Source: Tepidimicrobium xylanilyticum (lineage in GTDB: Bacteria > Bacillota > Clostridia > Tissierellales > Tepidimicrobiaceae). From it: a DNA stretch of 64,000 nucleotides. The first letter of the stretch is position 1; each line of letters begins with the position of its first letter. Location of the stretch: assembly GCF_900106765.1 (NCBI RefSeq), contig NZ_FNNG01000004.1:1-64000 (forward strand), in the 5' to 3' direction. Of the stretch, positions 6,235-15,822 are shown one piece after another. Position numbers and translations under genes: made by a program. The notes beneath the pieces are model-generated. The model was not told the DNA's origin. It ran no database searches and worked only from the letters and a program-made list of their open reading frames with translations.

Positions 6235-8901
6235 TCAACTTAAGATTATGCTTGTTAGCTGAATAATCTCCCCATTAGAATATTTAAAAGGATATTTATT
6301 AGTTGTATGTTTTAACGCATTATTGACAATGGTCATGGTGTCTTTGTTTAATTCTAACTTATCTTCATAAGGATGTTTGTCAATTGGTATGCCAGCATAA
6401 CACCTTTCTAGCATTAATAAAAAACTAATATACAACTTTTCAACCTTGTTTGATAGGTTGATCTGAAAATTGCTTTTTTCAAGATATTTTATAAATTCAA
6501 CAAAAATCTCCTTCCCTTTATCTACACTAACTAAGGTCAAAAAACTATCCAATAACACCTCATCAACATTCCCTAATACCTTATCAATGAGAGGCATGCT
6601 TAAGCTGTCAAACTCTTTATCTCTTTTTAGTAAATTACCATCTATTAAAAACATCTCATAGAACTTAAAATACTTAATACCTTCTATGGGTTCCTTTATG
6701 CCAATCAAATCGAACACCAATACATTATTATTCAGTTTTTTATACAGTTCCAATATGCTCATTCTATAAATAGTAAGTACCATAATATTCACTTCTATAT
6801 CATTGGTAATTCCAATAATTGATTTGATATTTTCAAAATTATTTATAATTCTAGACAAGACCGGTTCAGTCTCATAAAAACTAGCTATAAAAACATTTAT
6901 TGATTTAGAAATGTTACCTTGTTTTATAATAACGCTATCCACATTTTTGAGCTCATTAGCTATTTTCTCCAAACTATTATTCTCTGAAATTTGATTTGTT
7001 TTATTAATTGCAAGAATTGCTTTACTAGTTGTTAAATTGGAATCAATTATTCTAAAAGGTTTATCAATAACCTTCTCCAACTCCTCTTGTATTATTTTAA
7101 TAGCCATATGAGGCGATAAATATATGATACTTCCAATATATGGGTATGAAACCTTTTCATTTACTTTATTAGCAATATGAATCAATCCATCACAGTCCAA
7201 AATATTTAAATTCTGTATATTCCTAGCCCTAGTAAGCCTCTTTACCAATGGAATAATTTTGCTTTCAGTAGAATCTTCGCTATCGCTAACAGCAAAAATC
7301 ATATATTTCTCCATTTTTATATTTCCAATTTGGTTCAGGATTATTAAGAAAAGTATTCTTCCCTCATCGTCTAGCTCTAATCCATACTGATACTCAAAAA
7401 TTTCAATTATTTCATTAACCAATTTATAATCTAAATTCATCCCATCTTTAACATATTGATATAATCCATCACTATCATCAAAAATATTCCATACTTGATT
7501 GCCTATTCCTTTTTGAAGAACTACATGTAATAATAAAAGAATATACTCTTCATAATACACCTTATTAATATCTAAATGCTTTTCAATTTGATCAATTAAA
7601 TAGCTATAATCTCTATAGGCCTTGCGCAATACCTCTTTAAGCTTCATATCCTTCCATTTGCTTATGAAATTATTAATATTGTTAGAAACCTTATTTATCA
7701 ATTCTTCATATGTAATGTTTTTTTGGTCATCTACACGAATACTTGCTAGAAAAATCATTTGGAAAACATCCATATCCATTAAATCATCATAATTATACAT
7801 ATTTATTTCAATGGGCAAATTGTCATTTCTCAATTGATATTGCTTAATTCTTTTGTAATTGTTTACCAACTCCTTTGACAATTTTCTCAAACCTATATCG
7901 ATGTAACCTAGTTCTTCATTCCTTTTAGCGTATAATTTAGAGCAGATTATTTTAATCTCATTTTCCAATTCTCCTACATTACCAGGCCAATCATACCAAA
8001 TTAAAGCATTTACTACCTCCTTTGAAATTCTAACTGTTTTACATATATTAAGTTTTCTTAACTCCTTTATAAAAAAAGCAATTATTAAGGAATACTTTTC
8101 CATGATATTCCTATCTCGAAAACTAGGCAAATTGACACACACCGGTATTCTTCGTAAAAAAGTTTTTAGGAAATTATCTTCTGGACTTTCTGTAGTAGCC
8201 ATAATCAATAGCACATTAGCCTTTCGATTGTTTCGTGTTTCTCCCAATCGCTTATATACACCTTTATCTATAAGAGTAAAAAGCATTTCCTGCCCCTCTG
8301 GTGGAAGGGAATGAACTTCATCCAAAAAAAGTACTCCTCCATCTGCAATTTCAACTAATCCAGGATTATCAGAATATGCGCCTGTATATGCTCCTTTACA
8401 GTGTCCAAAAATGATAGATAGCAATAGTTCAGGATTATTTGCGTAGCTAGAACAATTAAAAGTAATTACTTCCTTGTTTACCTGCCGTAAACTATTTGCA
8501 TATTCACCTAAAATTTCTGCAAAAAAACTTTTACCTACGCCAGTCTCTCCGGTTATAAGTATATTTAATCCATTGGGTGGATAGGAAACTGCAGCTTTGC
8601 ACAAGTTAATGGTTTTTCTGAGACTGAATTGATAGCCAATTAATCTACAAAAAACATCCTTTTTATGTTCTAAATCTGAATAGAAAATATTAGACAAATA
8701 GTACTTTACTGGTCTCCCTTTTTCCTTTTTTAGTTTTCCTTCCTTTTCAAGTTGATTAAGTATTCTACTAGATTCACTACGGGAAATATTAAATATATGT
8801 GAAATCTGATAGGCAGTAACAAAGACTTTGCCTCTAAAATTAGAAAAGCTATTTCTTTTAACGTAGTTTAAAACTTGATCTTTCTTGTTTATCTCATTCA
8901 T
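6235..8901 (-). CDS. LevR-type sigma-54-dependent PTS operon activator
   Basis: An 888-residue enhancer-binding protein. A winged-helix DNA-binding domain (about 20-70) precedes an AAA+ domain with Walker A GETGVGKS at 118, the sigma-54 contact loop GAYTGA at 170 and Walker B LFLDEV near 190. After it come a PTS regulation domain with LLLH near residue 460, an EIIA/EIIB-like region (about 540-750) and a second, weaker PTS regulation domain to the end. ATG 8901 has AAGGGGG upstream. It presumably opens the sigma-54 promoter at 6009-6024 under control of PTS phosphorylation. The position where LevR-type EIIA domains have AHG reads AVSD here, and the second PRD also seems to lack its usual histidine, so phosphate control may be reduced. 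Confidence 0.9.
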   Translation of the reverse strand: MNEINKKDQVLNYVKRNSFSNFRGKVFVTAYQISHIFNISRSESSRILNQLEKEGKLKKEKGRPVKYYLSNIFYSDLEHKKDVFCRLIGYQFSLRKTINLCKAAVSYPPNGLNILITGETGVGKSFFAEILGEYANSLRQVNKEVITFNCSSYANNPELLLSIIFGHCKGAYTGAYSDNPGLVEIADGGVLFLDEVHSLPPEGQEMLFTLIDKGVYKRLGETRNNRKANVLLIMATTESPEDNFLKTFLRRIPVCVNLPSFRDRNIMEKYSLIIAFFIKELRKLNICKTVRISKEVVNALIWYDWPGNVGELENEIKIICSKLYAKRNEELGYIDIGLRKLSKELVNNYKRIKQYQLRNDNLPIEINMYNYDDLMDMDVFQMIFLASIRVDDQKNITYEELINKVSNNINNFISKWKDMKLKEVLRKAYRDYSYLIDQIEKHLDINKVYYEEYILLLLHVVLQKGIGNQVWNIFDDSDGLYQYVKDGMNLDYKLVNEIIEIFEYQYGLELDDEGRILFLIILNQIGNIKMEKYMIFAVSDSEDSTESKIIPLVKRLTRARNIQNLNILDCDGLIHIANKVNEKVSYPYIGSIIYLSPHMAIKIIQEELEKVIDKPFRIIDSNLTTSKAILAINKTNQISENNSLEKIANELKNVDSVIIKQGNISKSINVFIASFYETEPVLSRIINNFENIKSIIGITNDIEVNIMVLTIYRMSILELYKKLNNNVLVFDLIGIKEPIEGIKYFKFYEMFLIDGNLLKRDKEFDSLSMPLIDKVLGNVDEVLLDSFLTLVSVDKGKEIFVEFIKYLEKSNFQINLSNKVEKLYISFLLMLERCYAGIPIDKHPYEDKLELNKDTMTIVNNALKHTTNKYPFKYSNGEIIQLTSIILS

Positions 8902-9104
8902 ATTCCATCCCCCTTTCTAATATTTGAGTACTCGGGAAATATAAATACGAGTTATTAAATACTAATTATTGTGTAAATTCTGAAAACTAACAAAGGTCCT
9001 TTCTATTTATCCTAGCGAAAGGGAAATGTTAGAAATAACCCCTGCATATATTGTATAAAAATGTCGAAAAATTAGCAAGAATAATGCTATAAAGATTTAC
9101 CTTG

Positions 9105-9135
9105 CAAAAAAGGAACCAGTCCTTAGACCAATTCC
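9105..9135 (-). terminator. Rho-independent terminator of the Fe-alcohol dehydrogenase gene
   Basis: On the minus strand a 10-bp stem (GGAATTGGTC with GACTGGTTCC, including G-U pairs) with loop TAAG is followed by six T. It lies 14 bases beyond the dehydrogenase stop. Confidence 0.75.
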
Positions 9136-9148
9136 TCTTCTCAGATAC

Positions 9149-10324
9149 CTATTCAAGAGCTAATTTATATATTTCTAAAACATCTTTTTCATATAGTTTA
9201 ACAAAAAATCCAACACTATCGCCGCCACTGTTGGATATACACCTTCTTGCCATCTCATCAATCTTATCAGTAGGAATTCCTGCTTCCTTAAATGTGGTTG
9301 GAAGACCAATGCTTCTAAAGAATTCCTCTAATCTCCTTATACCTTCTAAGGCTACAACTTCTGGATTGTTGAAATCTGCTTCCACATCAAATACTCTCAC
9401 TGCAAATTGGGCAAACCTTTCAACATTGTTTTTGTAGACATATTTCATCCATGCAGGGAATATTATGGATAGTGTAACCCCGTGGGTTGTATCGTACATG
9501 GCCGATATCTCATGGCCTATCTTATGAGATGCCCAATCTTCTTCCCTTCCTAAGCCAAGGATTCCATTATGAGCAATGGTGCCTGTCCACATGATTTCTG
9601 CCCTAGCAGCATAGTTATTAGGCTCTTTTAATACTATAGGAGCATATTTTATTAAAGTTCTTAGGGTGCCTTCACAAAGCCTATCCGTTAAATCTACATT
9701 CCTAGTATTTGTAAAATATCTCTCAAATATATGAGCCATTATATCTGAAACTCCTGCAGAGGTCTGTTCCTTTGGTAGAGAGTAGGTGGTCTCAGGATTT
9801 AATATAGCAAAGGCAGGTCTAACTATTTCTGATCTTACGCTTACTTTAACCTTTGTCTCTTCATTAGTAACTACAGTACTATTGCTAGTTTCACTGCCTG
9901 TGGCGGGTAAGGTTAAGATTACTCCAACGGGTATGGTATCTTTTGGTACTGCCTTCTTTTCAAATAGTTCCCAAACATCGCCATCATACTTAGCCCCTAT
10001 TCCTATGGCTTTAGCTGAATCCACAACGCTTCCCCCACCAACAGCAAGGATTAGGTCTATATCTTCCTCTTTACATATTTCTATCCCTTTTCTTACTAGC
10101 TTAAGTCTAGGATTAGGTTGTACTCCCGGCAACTCTATATATTCAATACCCTCTTTTTTAAGGGAATCTATTACCCTATCATAGAGTCCTATTCGTTTGA
10201 TACTCCCTCCACCATAGTGTAGTAGGATTTTTTTCCCATAATTAGCAACTTCCTTACCTACCTCAAATTCCATATCCTTACCAAATAATATCTTGGTAGG
10301 ACTGTGGTATGAAAAGTTAAGCAT
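9149..10324 (-). CDS. Iron-containing alcohol dehydrogenase (BdhA/YqhD type)
   Basis: A 391-residue group III alcohol dehydrogenase. NAD(P)-binding is marked by YGGGSIKRIGLYD near 40 and AVGGGSVVDSAKAIG near 98. Metal ligands fit GVSDIMAHIFERYF near 190-205 and the later histidines in GREEDWASHKIGHEISAMYDTTHG (quoted here as GREEDWASHKIGHE then SAMYDTTHG). The start is ATG 10324, seven bases after GGAGGTG; an ATG 15 bases upstream overlaps that ribosome site. The gene appears monocistronic with its own terminator. It probably reduces butyraldehyde or other short aldehydes made in amino acid fermentation; the true substrate is open. Confidence 0.88.
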   Translation of the reverse strand: MLNFSYHSPTKILFGKDMEFEVGKEVANYGKKILLHYGGGSIKRIGLYDRVIDSLKKEGIEYIELPGVQPNPRLKLVRKGIEICKEEDIDLILAVGGGSVVDSAKAIGIGAKYDGDVWELFEKKAVPKDTIPVGVILTLPATGSETSNSTVVTNEETKVKVSVRSEIVRPAFAILNPETTYSLPKEQTSAGVSDIMAHIFERYFTNTRNVDLTDRLCEGTLRTLIKYAPIVLKEPNNYAARAEIMWTGTIAHNGILGLGREEDWASHKIGHEISAMYDTTHGVTLSIIFPAWMKYVYKNNVERFAQFAVRVFDVEADFNNPEVVALEGIRRLEEFFRSIGLPTTFKEAGIPTDKIDEMARRCISNSGGDSVGFFVKLYEKDVLEIYKLALE

Positions 10325-10469
10325 GCAAAACACCTCCAAATATGTTAATTTTAATTTAACTGTATATACTTATATTTTAACATTTTAAATAGAATATATT
10401 ATAACCATATTGCTTTTATCTGTTATACATAAAAGTAATAATCATGCCAAATTAGCGTGTTAAATAAAG

Positions 10470-10492
10470 TGGGGCACTGAGATCTGACCCCA
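10470..10492 (-). terminator. Hairpin after the isoaspartyl dipeptidase gene (REP-like)
   Basis: TGGGG at one side pairs with CCCCA at the other, with an internal TCAGATCTCAGTG part; on the minus strand TTTATTT follows after a few bases. It may end the iadA transcript, but the TCAG...CCCC motif also resembles dispersed intergenic hairpins. Confidence 0.45.
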
Positions 10493-10507
10493 GTATCCCC
10501 ATTAGCA

Positions 10508-11692
10508 CTATTCCTCGAAAGTTCCAAATACAACTGCTTTTCTATTCTCTACCATAATCTTGCCCTTCGCTATGACCATGTCAATATCTAACGATTTCTC
10601 ATCGAGAATGCAAAGGTCAGCATCAAAATATCTTTCTATTCTACCTTTCCCATTAAGCTTAAGAATTTTAGCAGGATTGCATGTTACTGCCCTAATTGCT
10701 ATTTCTAACGGGATATTTTCATTGAATACACAATCCTTTATCCCTACCAATAAGCTGATGGACTTCCCTACCCCTATTCCAACAAACTCCTTCTTTTCAT
10801 TGAATATGGGTAGGCTTCCCTGACCATCAGAGCTTAGGGTGAAATTATCTAAGTGTATTCCTTCCTCTAAAATCCTTTTTAAGCCCTTGCTAAAGCTTAC
10901 CTCCCCATCCTGCTCCTCCCAAAGTTCGGGATCCTCACTGGCGGTAAAATCTATATACCCTCCCATCTTAGCATATTTTATAGCATCTTCAAATAGCTCC
11001 GAGTTTCTGTTAATATGAGTAGGTAAAAATTGAGTAATAGGAATTTCAGTTTCCTCAATAGTTCTAAATAGGAATTCAAGCTTTCTTGGTCCATCACCTA
11101 CATGAACGTTTACAATTCCAGCCTTTCCCGATAACATACCTGCAACACGTGCATCCGCTGCAGCCCTTATGAATTCCTCAAATGTAGGCTGAGATGACCT
11201 ATGATCTGAAATAGCAACCTCACCAATACCTATTACCTTGTCTATAAACATTATGTCCTTCATTATCTCTCCAGTAAGAGTATTTAGGGGTAATCTATAG
11301 GAACCAGTATAAACATAGGTAGTAATGCCTTCTTCCTCCAACCCCCTTGCCTTAGCCAATAAAGCATTCATGTCCCTAGCAACACCGTCAGTGCCAAGGG
11401 TTCCAACTACAGTCGTAACCCCTGCAGTTGTAAAACTAGATAGGGTAGCTTCAGGAGTCCTAGTGGAAAAACCCCCTTCTCCGCCTCCACCTAAAATGTG
11501 GACATGACAGTCTATAAATCCTGGTACTAAAATCTTACCAGTACCATCTATCTCCTTTACTTCTACTAAGCCATTTAAATTTATATGAATTTTATCTTCT
11601 ATTGCTGCAATTTTATCTCCCATCAACAATATATCCTTTATTCCTATAGGTTCCGGTTTGTAGACATTAATATTTCTAATAATTGTAATCAT
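10508..11692 (-). CDS. iadA: Isoaspartyl dipeptidase (beta-aspartyl peptidase)
   Basis: About 394 residues of the amidohydrolase superfamily, clearly IadA-like. It hydrolyses beta-aspartyl dipeptides from damaged proteins. Metal-site motifs seen are DCHVHILGGGGEGG near 66, ISDHRSSQPT near 160, FLPTHINRN near 225 and LSSDGQGS near 285. At the position of the carbamylated bridging lysine of the E. coli enzyme (K162, KCAISDHRS), this protein has glutamate (EVAISDHRS). I prefer ATG 11692, nine bases from GAGGG; ATGs at 11698 and 11701 are closer to that site. It is followed upstream by an M19 dipeptidase gene 38 bases away in the same direction, so a peptide-use operon is likely. Confidence 0.9.
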   Translation of the reverse strand: MITIIRNINVYKPEPIGIKDILLMGDKIAAIEDKIHINLNGLVEVKEIDGTGKILVPGFIDCHVHILGGGGEGGFSTRTPEATLSSFTTAGVTTVVGTLGTDGVARDMNALLAKARGLEEEGITTYVYTGSYRLPLNTLTGEIMKDIMFIDKVIGIGEVAISDHRSSQPTFEEFIRAAADARVAGMLSGKAGIVNVHVGDGPRKLEFLFRTIEETEIPITQFLPTHINRNSELFEDAIKYAKMGGYIDFTASEDPELWEEQDGEVSFSKGLKRILEEGIHLDNFTLSSDGQGSLPIFNEKKEFVGIGVGKSISLLVGIKDCVFNENIPLEIAIRAVTCNPAKILKLNGKGRIERYFDADLCILDEKSLDIDMVIAKGKIMVENRKAVVFGTFEE

Positions 11693-11730
11693 AGCCATCA
11701 TCCCTCTTATTGAAAATTAGAATTCACCAA

Positions 11731-12705
11731 TTATCCACAAACTATATCCATTATCCTCAGATAATTTTTATAGCTTATCCTTTCAATATCTTCTTGTGAA
11801 AATCCCCTTTCCTGCAATTTACTTATGAGATTTGGAGCTTTGGATATATCCTCTATTCCAGAAGTTCCTCTGTAGGGGTCTTCTATGAAGGATTGGGATG
11901 TGTCCTCCTCTAGATATTCAAAGAAGTCGAATCCAAAGGCTAGATGGTCTATTCCAATCAGTTCAGCTATGTGCTCCATATGGTTTATGAGGTAGTCCAC
12001 ATTCCTCTTATCCCTGTCCGCATGTATGAACTCGTTGAAGGCATTAATCCCTATAAGACCACCCCTTTCTCCTATGGCCTTTATCTGCTCATCCGTTAAA
12101 TTTCTTTTCACTGGACAAAGAACCCTTGCATTGGAGTGAGAGGCAATAATAGGCTTAGTTGCAACCTTATATATATCCCAGAAGGTTCTGTCATTTGCAT
12201 GGGATACATCAAGAATAATCCCTAGATTCTCCATTATCTTTACAGCTCTTTTACCTAACTCTGTAAGACCTCTATTCGTATCGCCCCTAGCCCCTGTTCC
12301 AAAAGCATTTTGTTCATTCCAGGTAAGACTTATCTGTCTGAAACCCAACTGATATAGAACATATATCCCTTCTGGATCATCACCTAAAGGACTTAAACCT
12401 TCCATTCCAAGAATCACCGCCAGCTTTCCTTCAGCTACAGCAGCATAAAAACCTTTAGAATTAAATATTACCCTTAGGATATCCTGATTTTCCCATATCT
12501 CCTGACACATATATTTTATGCTTTCCAAAAACCTCTCCTTTGGCCTTTCAACATGAGGAGGGTCAATCCATACTATAAAGGCACCTCCTGCCATATCCCC
12601 TTTTTTAAACCTATCTAGGTGGTATCTTTTTATTATATCCCTTTCCCCTAAGCTCCTTTTTACCGTTACATCCGTCCATATATCACCATGTATGTCAATT
12701 AACAT
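11731..12705 (-). CDS. Membrane-dipeptidase-type peptidase, M19 family
   Basis: A 324-residue member of the renal dipeptidase family, zinc enzymes that cleave dipeptides, sometimes D-amino-acid ones. The metal-site motifs are DIHGDI at the N-terminus, LGMEG near 113, LDVSHAND near 165, IASHSNARVL near 190 and FGFDFFEYLEE near 245. No signal peptide is seen, so the enzyme is cytoplasmic. ATG 12705 has GGGAGGTG upstream. It is transcribed before iadA, and the long palindromic terminator of the grd operon lies 150 bases upstream, so this pair probably has its own promoter. Confidence 0.88.
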   Translation of the reverse strand: MLIDIHGDIWTDVTVKRSLGERDIIKRYHLDRFKKGDMAGGAFIVWIDPPHVERPKERFLESIKYMCQEIWENQDILRVIFNSKGFYAAVAEGKLAVILGMEGLSPLGDDPEGIYVLYQLGFRQISLTWNEQNAFGTGARGDTNRGLTELGKRAVKIMENLGIILDVSHANDRTFWDIYKVATKPIIASHSNARVLCPVKRNLTDEQIKAIGERGGLIGINAFNEFIHADRDKRNVDYLINHMEHIAELIGIDHLAFGFDFFEYLEEDTSQSFIEDPYRGTSGIEDISKAPNLISKLQERGFSQEDIERISYKNYLRIMDIVCG

Positions 12706-12857
12706 AGTACACCTCCCAAAATAAGAGGGTAAATCTGCAACCTCTTTATATTTATCACTTAAAATTACCCATTAATATATTACAATAACCAATAATATAT
12801 CCTAAATTGATTAAAGGCTACACCTACTATTATAGTAGAAACTGACGATAAAAAACA

Positions 12858-12893
12858 CACCCTTCTAATCAAAATATTTTGATTAGAAGGGTG
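12858..12893 (-). terminator. Terminator at the end of the grd/BCCT operon
   Basis: A perfect 36-base palindrome, CACCCTTCTAATC then AAAATATTTT then GATTAGAAGGGTG, lies 17 bases beyond the BCCT transporter stop. On the minus strand GTGTTTTTTATC follows, so it is a strong Rho-independent terminator. Confidence 0.88.
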
Positions 12894-12909
12894 CTTTACT
12901 TTCATATAT

Positions 12910-14400
12910 CTATATATTCTCTTTTCTAAATGCCTTCATTAAGGATACCATTGCTAACAACATTACGAATATAAATGGAAAGGCTGCTGCAACGGAGGCA
13001 GTTTGTAAAGCTTCTAATCCACCTGATAATAACAAGGCTGTTGCTAATAAGGCTTGCACCACACCCCAAAGAAACTTCTTGCTATTGGTCGGATTTAAGT
13101 CCCCATTAGAAGTAAACATTCCAAGTACGAAAGTAGCTGAATTGGATGACGTTATAAAGAATGTAGTCAATAAGATTACCGTAATAAAAGATAATATATT
13201 GGTTAATGGATAGTATTCAAACACCTTAAATAAAGCCGTTTCTGGAAACTGAGCTGCTTGTGATAAGGTATCCAATCCCACTGTATCAGATAGATTTAAT
13301 CCTAAACTGCCAAATGCGGCAAACCAAATGATGGATACTAAAGCTGGTGCTAATATGACCCCTCCAACAAACTCCTTTATGGTCCTTCCTTTTGAAATTC
13401 TTGCAATAAAGCTGCCTACAAATGGAGCCCAAGCTATCCACCAGGCCCAATAGAATATTCTCCAATTGTTAACCCAGCTATTGTCTCCAAAGGCACTTAT
13501 GCTTAAGCTATCCTTAATGAAATCGCTAATATATAAACCCAAACCGTTGGTAAAATTGTTTATTATAGCTAAAGTTGGTCCCAATATTATTACTAGTATC
13601 AATAATCCACTTGCAATATATAAATTGATATCTCCTAAAATTTTTATGCCTTTATCTATGCCACTTACAGCAGTCCAAATAGTTATAACCGTTATAATTA
13701 ATATGATTATTATTTGAATCAATGCAGTTTCTGGTATGTTGAATAGGTAATTTAATCCGCTATTGATCTGCAGAGTACCTAATCCCAAAGAAGTGGCTAC
13801 CCCTGCAACTGTAGCAAAGACTGCAAGAATATCTATTAATTTACCAATTGGTCCATTCACTCTCTCTTCTCCAAATAGTGGGATAAATATGCTGCTTATT
13901 AGTCCTGGCTTATCCTTTCTAAATTGGAAATAAGCAAGAGCAAGACCTATAATACTATAATTTGCCCAAGGGTGGAATCCCCAGTGCATAAAGGATGATT
14001 TCATTGCAAAATCTGCAGCCTCCACACTTCCAGCTTCCATTCCAGGAGGAGCTACAAAATGGGATAGGGGTTCAGCCACTCCCCAGAATACAAGGCCTAT
14101 ACCCATGCCTGCTCCAAATAGCATAGCAAACCAGGATGCATTGCTGTATTCAGGTTCGGAATCATCTGGTCCTAATTTTAAATTACCATATTTACTAAAA
14201 GCTAAAATTATGGCGAAAACGACGAATATTAGCATGGATATTAAATAGGCCCAACCAAAGTTATTTGTCAAGAAAACCAGTAGTGAATTAGCAAAGTTAG
14301 CAAAACTACTCTGACCAATTATACCCCATAAAACTATTAAAATAGATATAATAAGAGATATATGAAATACTCTATTATCATTTTGTTTCATATTATTCAT
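12910..14400 (-). CDS. BCCT-family transporter (betaine/choline/carnitine type)
   Basis: A 496-residue protein with about twelve membrane segments. Family motifs are seen: GAGMGIGLVFWGVAEPL near 92, HWGFHPWANY near 138 and, in the eighth segment, the aromatic box WRIFYWAWWIAWAPFVG near 312. BCCT proteins import quaternary ammonium compounds such as glycine betaine, usually with sodium. ATG 14400 follows GGAGG. The gene is the last of the grd operon, 93 bases after the grdH-like stop, so the likely cargo is betaine (or sarcosine-related) as electron acceptor for the reductase. A similar grdI-grdH-transporter arrangement is, as I recall, known in Eubacterium acidaminophilum. Confidence 0.92.
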   Translation of the reverse strand: MNNMKQNDNRVFHISLIISILIVLWGIIGQSSFANFANSLLVFLTNNFGWAYLISMLIFVVFAIILAFSKYGNLKLGPDDSEPEYSNASWFAMLFGAGMGIGLVFWGVAEPLSHFVAPPGMEAGSVEAADFAMKSSFMHWGFHPWANYSIIGLALAYFQFRKDKPGLISSIFIPLFGEERVNGPIGKLIDILAVFATVAGVATSLGLGTLQINSGLNYLFNIPETALIQIIIILIITVITIWTAVSGIDKGIKILGDINLYIASGLLILVIILGPTLAIINNFTNGLGLYISDFIKDSLSISAFGDNSWVNNWRIFYWAWWIAWAPFVGSFIARISKGRTIKEFVGGVILAPALVSIIWFAAFGSLGLNLSDTVGLDTLSQAAQFPETALFKVFEYYPLTNILSFITVILLTTFFITSSNSATFVLGMFTSNGDLNPTNSKKFLWGVVQALLATALLLSGGLEALQTASVAAAFPFIFVMLLAMVSLMKAFRKENI

Positions 14401-14452
14401 ATTTTTCCTCCAATTAACTATAATTTTAGTGGTAGCTATTTAACTACAGTTT

Positions 14453-14485
14453 CTGAAAGGGTGATTTAGCTTGTCACCCTTTCAG
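14453..14485. repeat. Intergenic 11-bp hairpin between grdH and the BCCT gene
   Basis: CTGAAAGGGTG at 14453-14463 pairs perfectly with CACCCTTTCAG at 14475-14485. No T tract follows on the minus strand. It may act as a partial terminator or as an mRNA-stabilising stem that sets a different level for transporter and reductase. Confidence 0.6.
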
Positions 14486-14493
14486 AATATAGC

Positions 14494-15810
14494 TTAAATT
14501 TTCACACTAAATACAGTTTGTTCTTTAACATCTGCAGTCAAGGCTTCTAAAGCAACCCCAACCCTATGGTATCTTAGCTTCCACTGTTCTTCCTTTGGTG
14601 TGTTTGGATCCCCTAGTGGATAGGGTATGGATATAGTTGGAACTATTTTATTTGACCCAACAGATTTAGCAACGGGGATTAAATTGGCCATTTGAACTAC
14701 AGGTATGCCTGCTTTTTCTATTTCTTTTACTATCGTTGCACCGCAACGTGTACAAGTACCTCAGGTGGATGTCAATATTACCCCATCAACACCTGCTGCT
14801 TTTAAATCCTCTACTATTTCTTTACCCATTCTTGCCGCTTCTCCTTGAGTAGTACCCGTTCCAACTGTGGAATAGAAGTAGTCATGGACCTTACCTATCT
14901 TCCCTTCCTTTTCAAAAGCTCTCATAACATCTAGTGGAACTATAACGTTTGGATCATCATTTGCCGCTGCTGGGTCGAATCCAGCATGGATGGTTTTAAA
15001 TACTCCAGCTTCCAATCTTTCTAAATTGGATACGTCATATTTACCCCATCTTGTGGCAGAAGCAGATTGAATTCTATCTGGATTGTCTACAGGTACTATA
15101 CCACCTGAAGTTACCATAGCTATTTTGGCTTTTGATAGATCTTTTATTGGTTCTGCTATAGGCACCGTATCCAGCTCTGGTATAGGAAGTTCCGTTTGGA
15201 AGGGCTCCCCATGGATCTTTTTCAGCAGCATATCTATAACCCTATCTGCTGCAGGAACGGGTTCTTTTAACCAAACCTGGCGTCTGATTCCTCTACCAAA
15301 ATAGCCTTCTTCATCAGCAGAAAGAAGTTCGTCTCCATTTAATATCCTCTTGCCAAAGTCAGCCATCTTCTTAATATCTTTCCTCATGGCAGCAGCGCTA
15401 GCTCCGCCCTTAAATATATACATGTGCTCTCGGAACATCTCAACTCCCGGATTCTCTTCGTTCATGGAAGTTATTACTGGCACGTTAAACTTTTCCTTCA
15501 CAGCCTTTCCAATGTGCCCACAGGCGGTACCATATCTACCTGCTCTAAAGGCTGGGCCTGCAAAGAATATATGGAATTCCTTATCTTCCAAGAAGCCTAA
15601 TATGGTTTCTATAGCCTCTTCCGTATTAGAACCCATATAGTTATCACCGCAGATAATGGTGTGGGTAACCTTTACATCATCTCCTAATTGCCTTTGTAGT
15701 TCCATAGCTGGCCCTACTAAGCCTTCTCTTATCTCTGGAGGAAAATCAGCCTTTTCTTCTCCCCCTATCTGACCAAAGAATTGATTAATATAGAGTATTG
15801 CTTTCTTCAT
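14494..15810 (-). CDS. grdH: Selenoprotein B subunit of betaine/sarcosine/glycine reductase (UGA = Sec at codon 350)
   Basis: The 438-residue GrdB/F/H subunit of the selenium-dependent reductase, which binds the amine substrate and passes its carboxymethyl group to GrdA. An in-frame TGA at 14761-14763 is read as selenocysteine: the frame continues LTST-U-GTCTRCGATIVKEIEKAG and ends at 14494, giving normal family length. N-terminal signature ILYINQFFGQIGGEE, then IICGDNYM, AGPAFRAGRYG and MNEENPGVEMF. The last two resemble sarcosine/betaine (GrdF/GrdH) rather than glycine (GrdB) forms as I recall them, and a BCCT transporter follows, so I name it grdH with moderate certainty. ATG 15810 has AAGGAGGTG seven bases upstream. 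Annotation pipelines that stop at TGA split it in two. Confidence 0.9.
14734..14763 (-). promoter_or_regulatory. UGA codon and SECIS-like hairpin in grdH
   Basis: Twelve bases after the UGA (14761-14763) the mRNA holds CGUUGC-GGU-GCAACG, a perfect 6-bp stem with a GGU loop. The spacing and the GGU apical loop resemble the SelB-binding element of E. coli fdhF. It is within coding sequence, as in all bacterial SECIS elements. Confidence 0.7.
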
Positions 15811-15822
15811 CCTTACACCTCC

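Noticed and set aside
14761-14763. TGA as a disabling stop in the grdB-like gene
   Set aside because: It is at the exact selenocysteine position, the frame continues with family sequence, and a SECIS-like hairpin follows.
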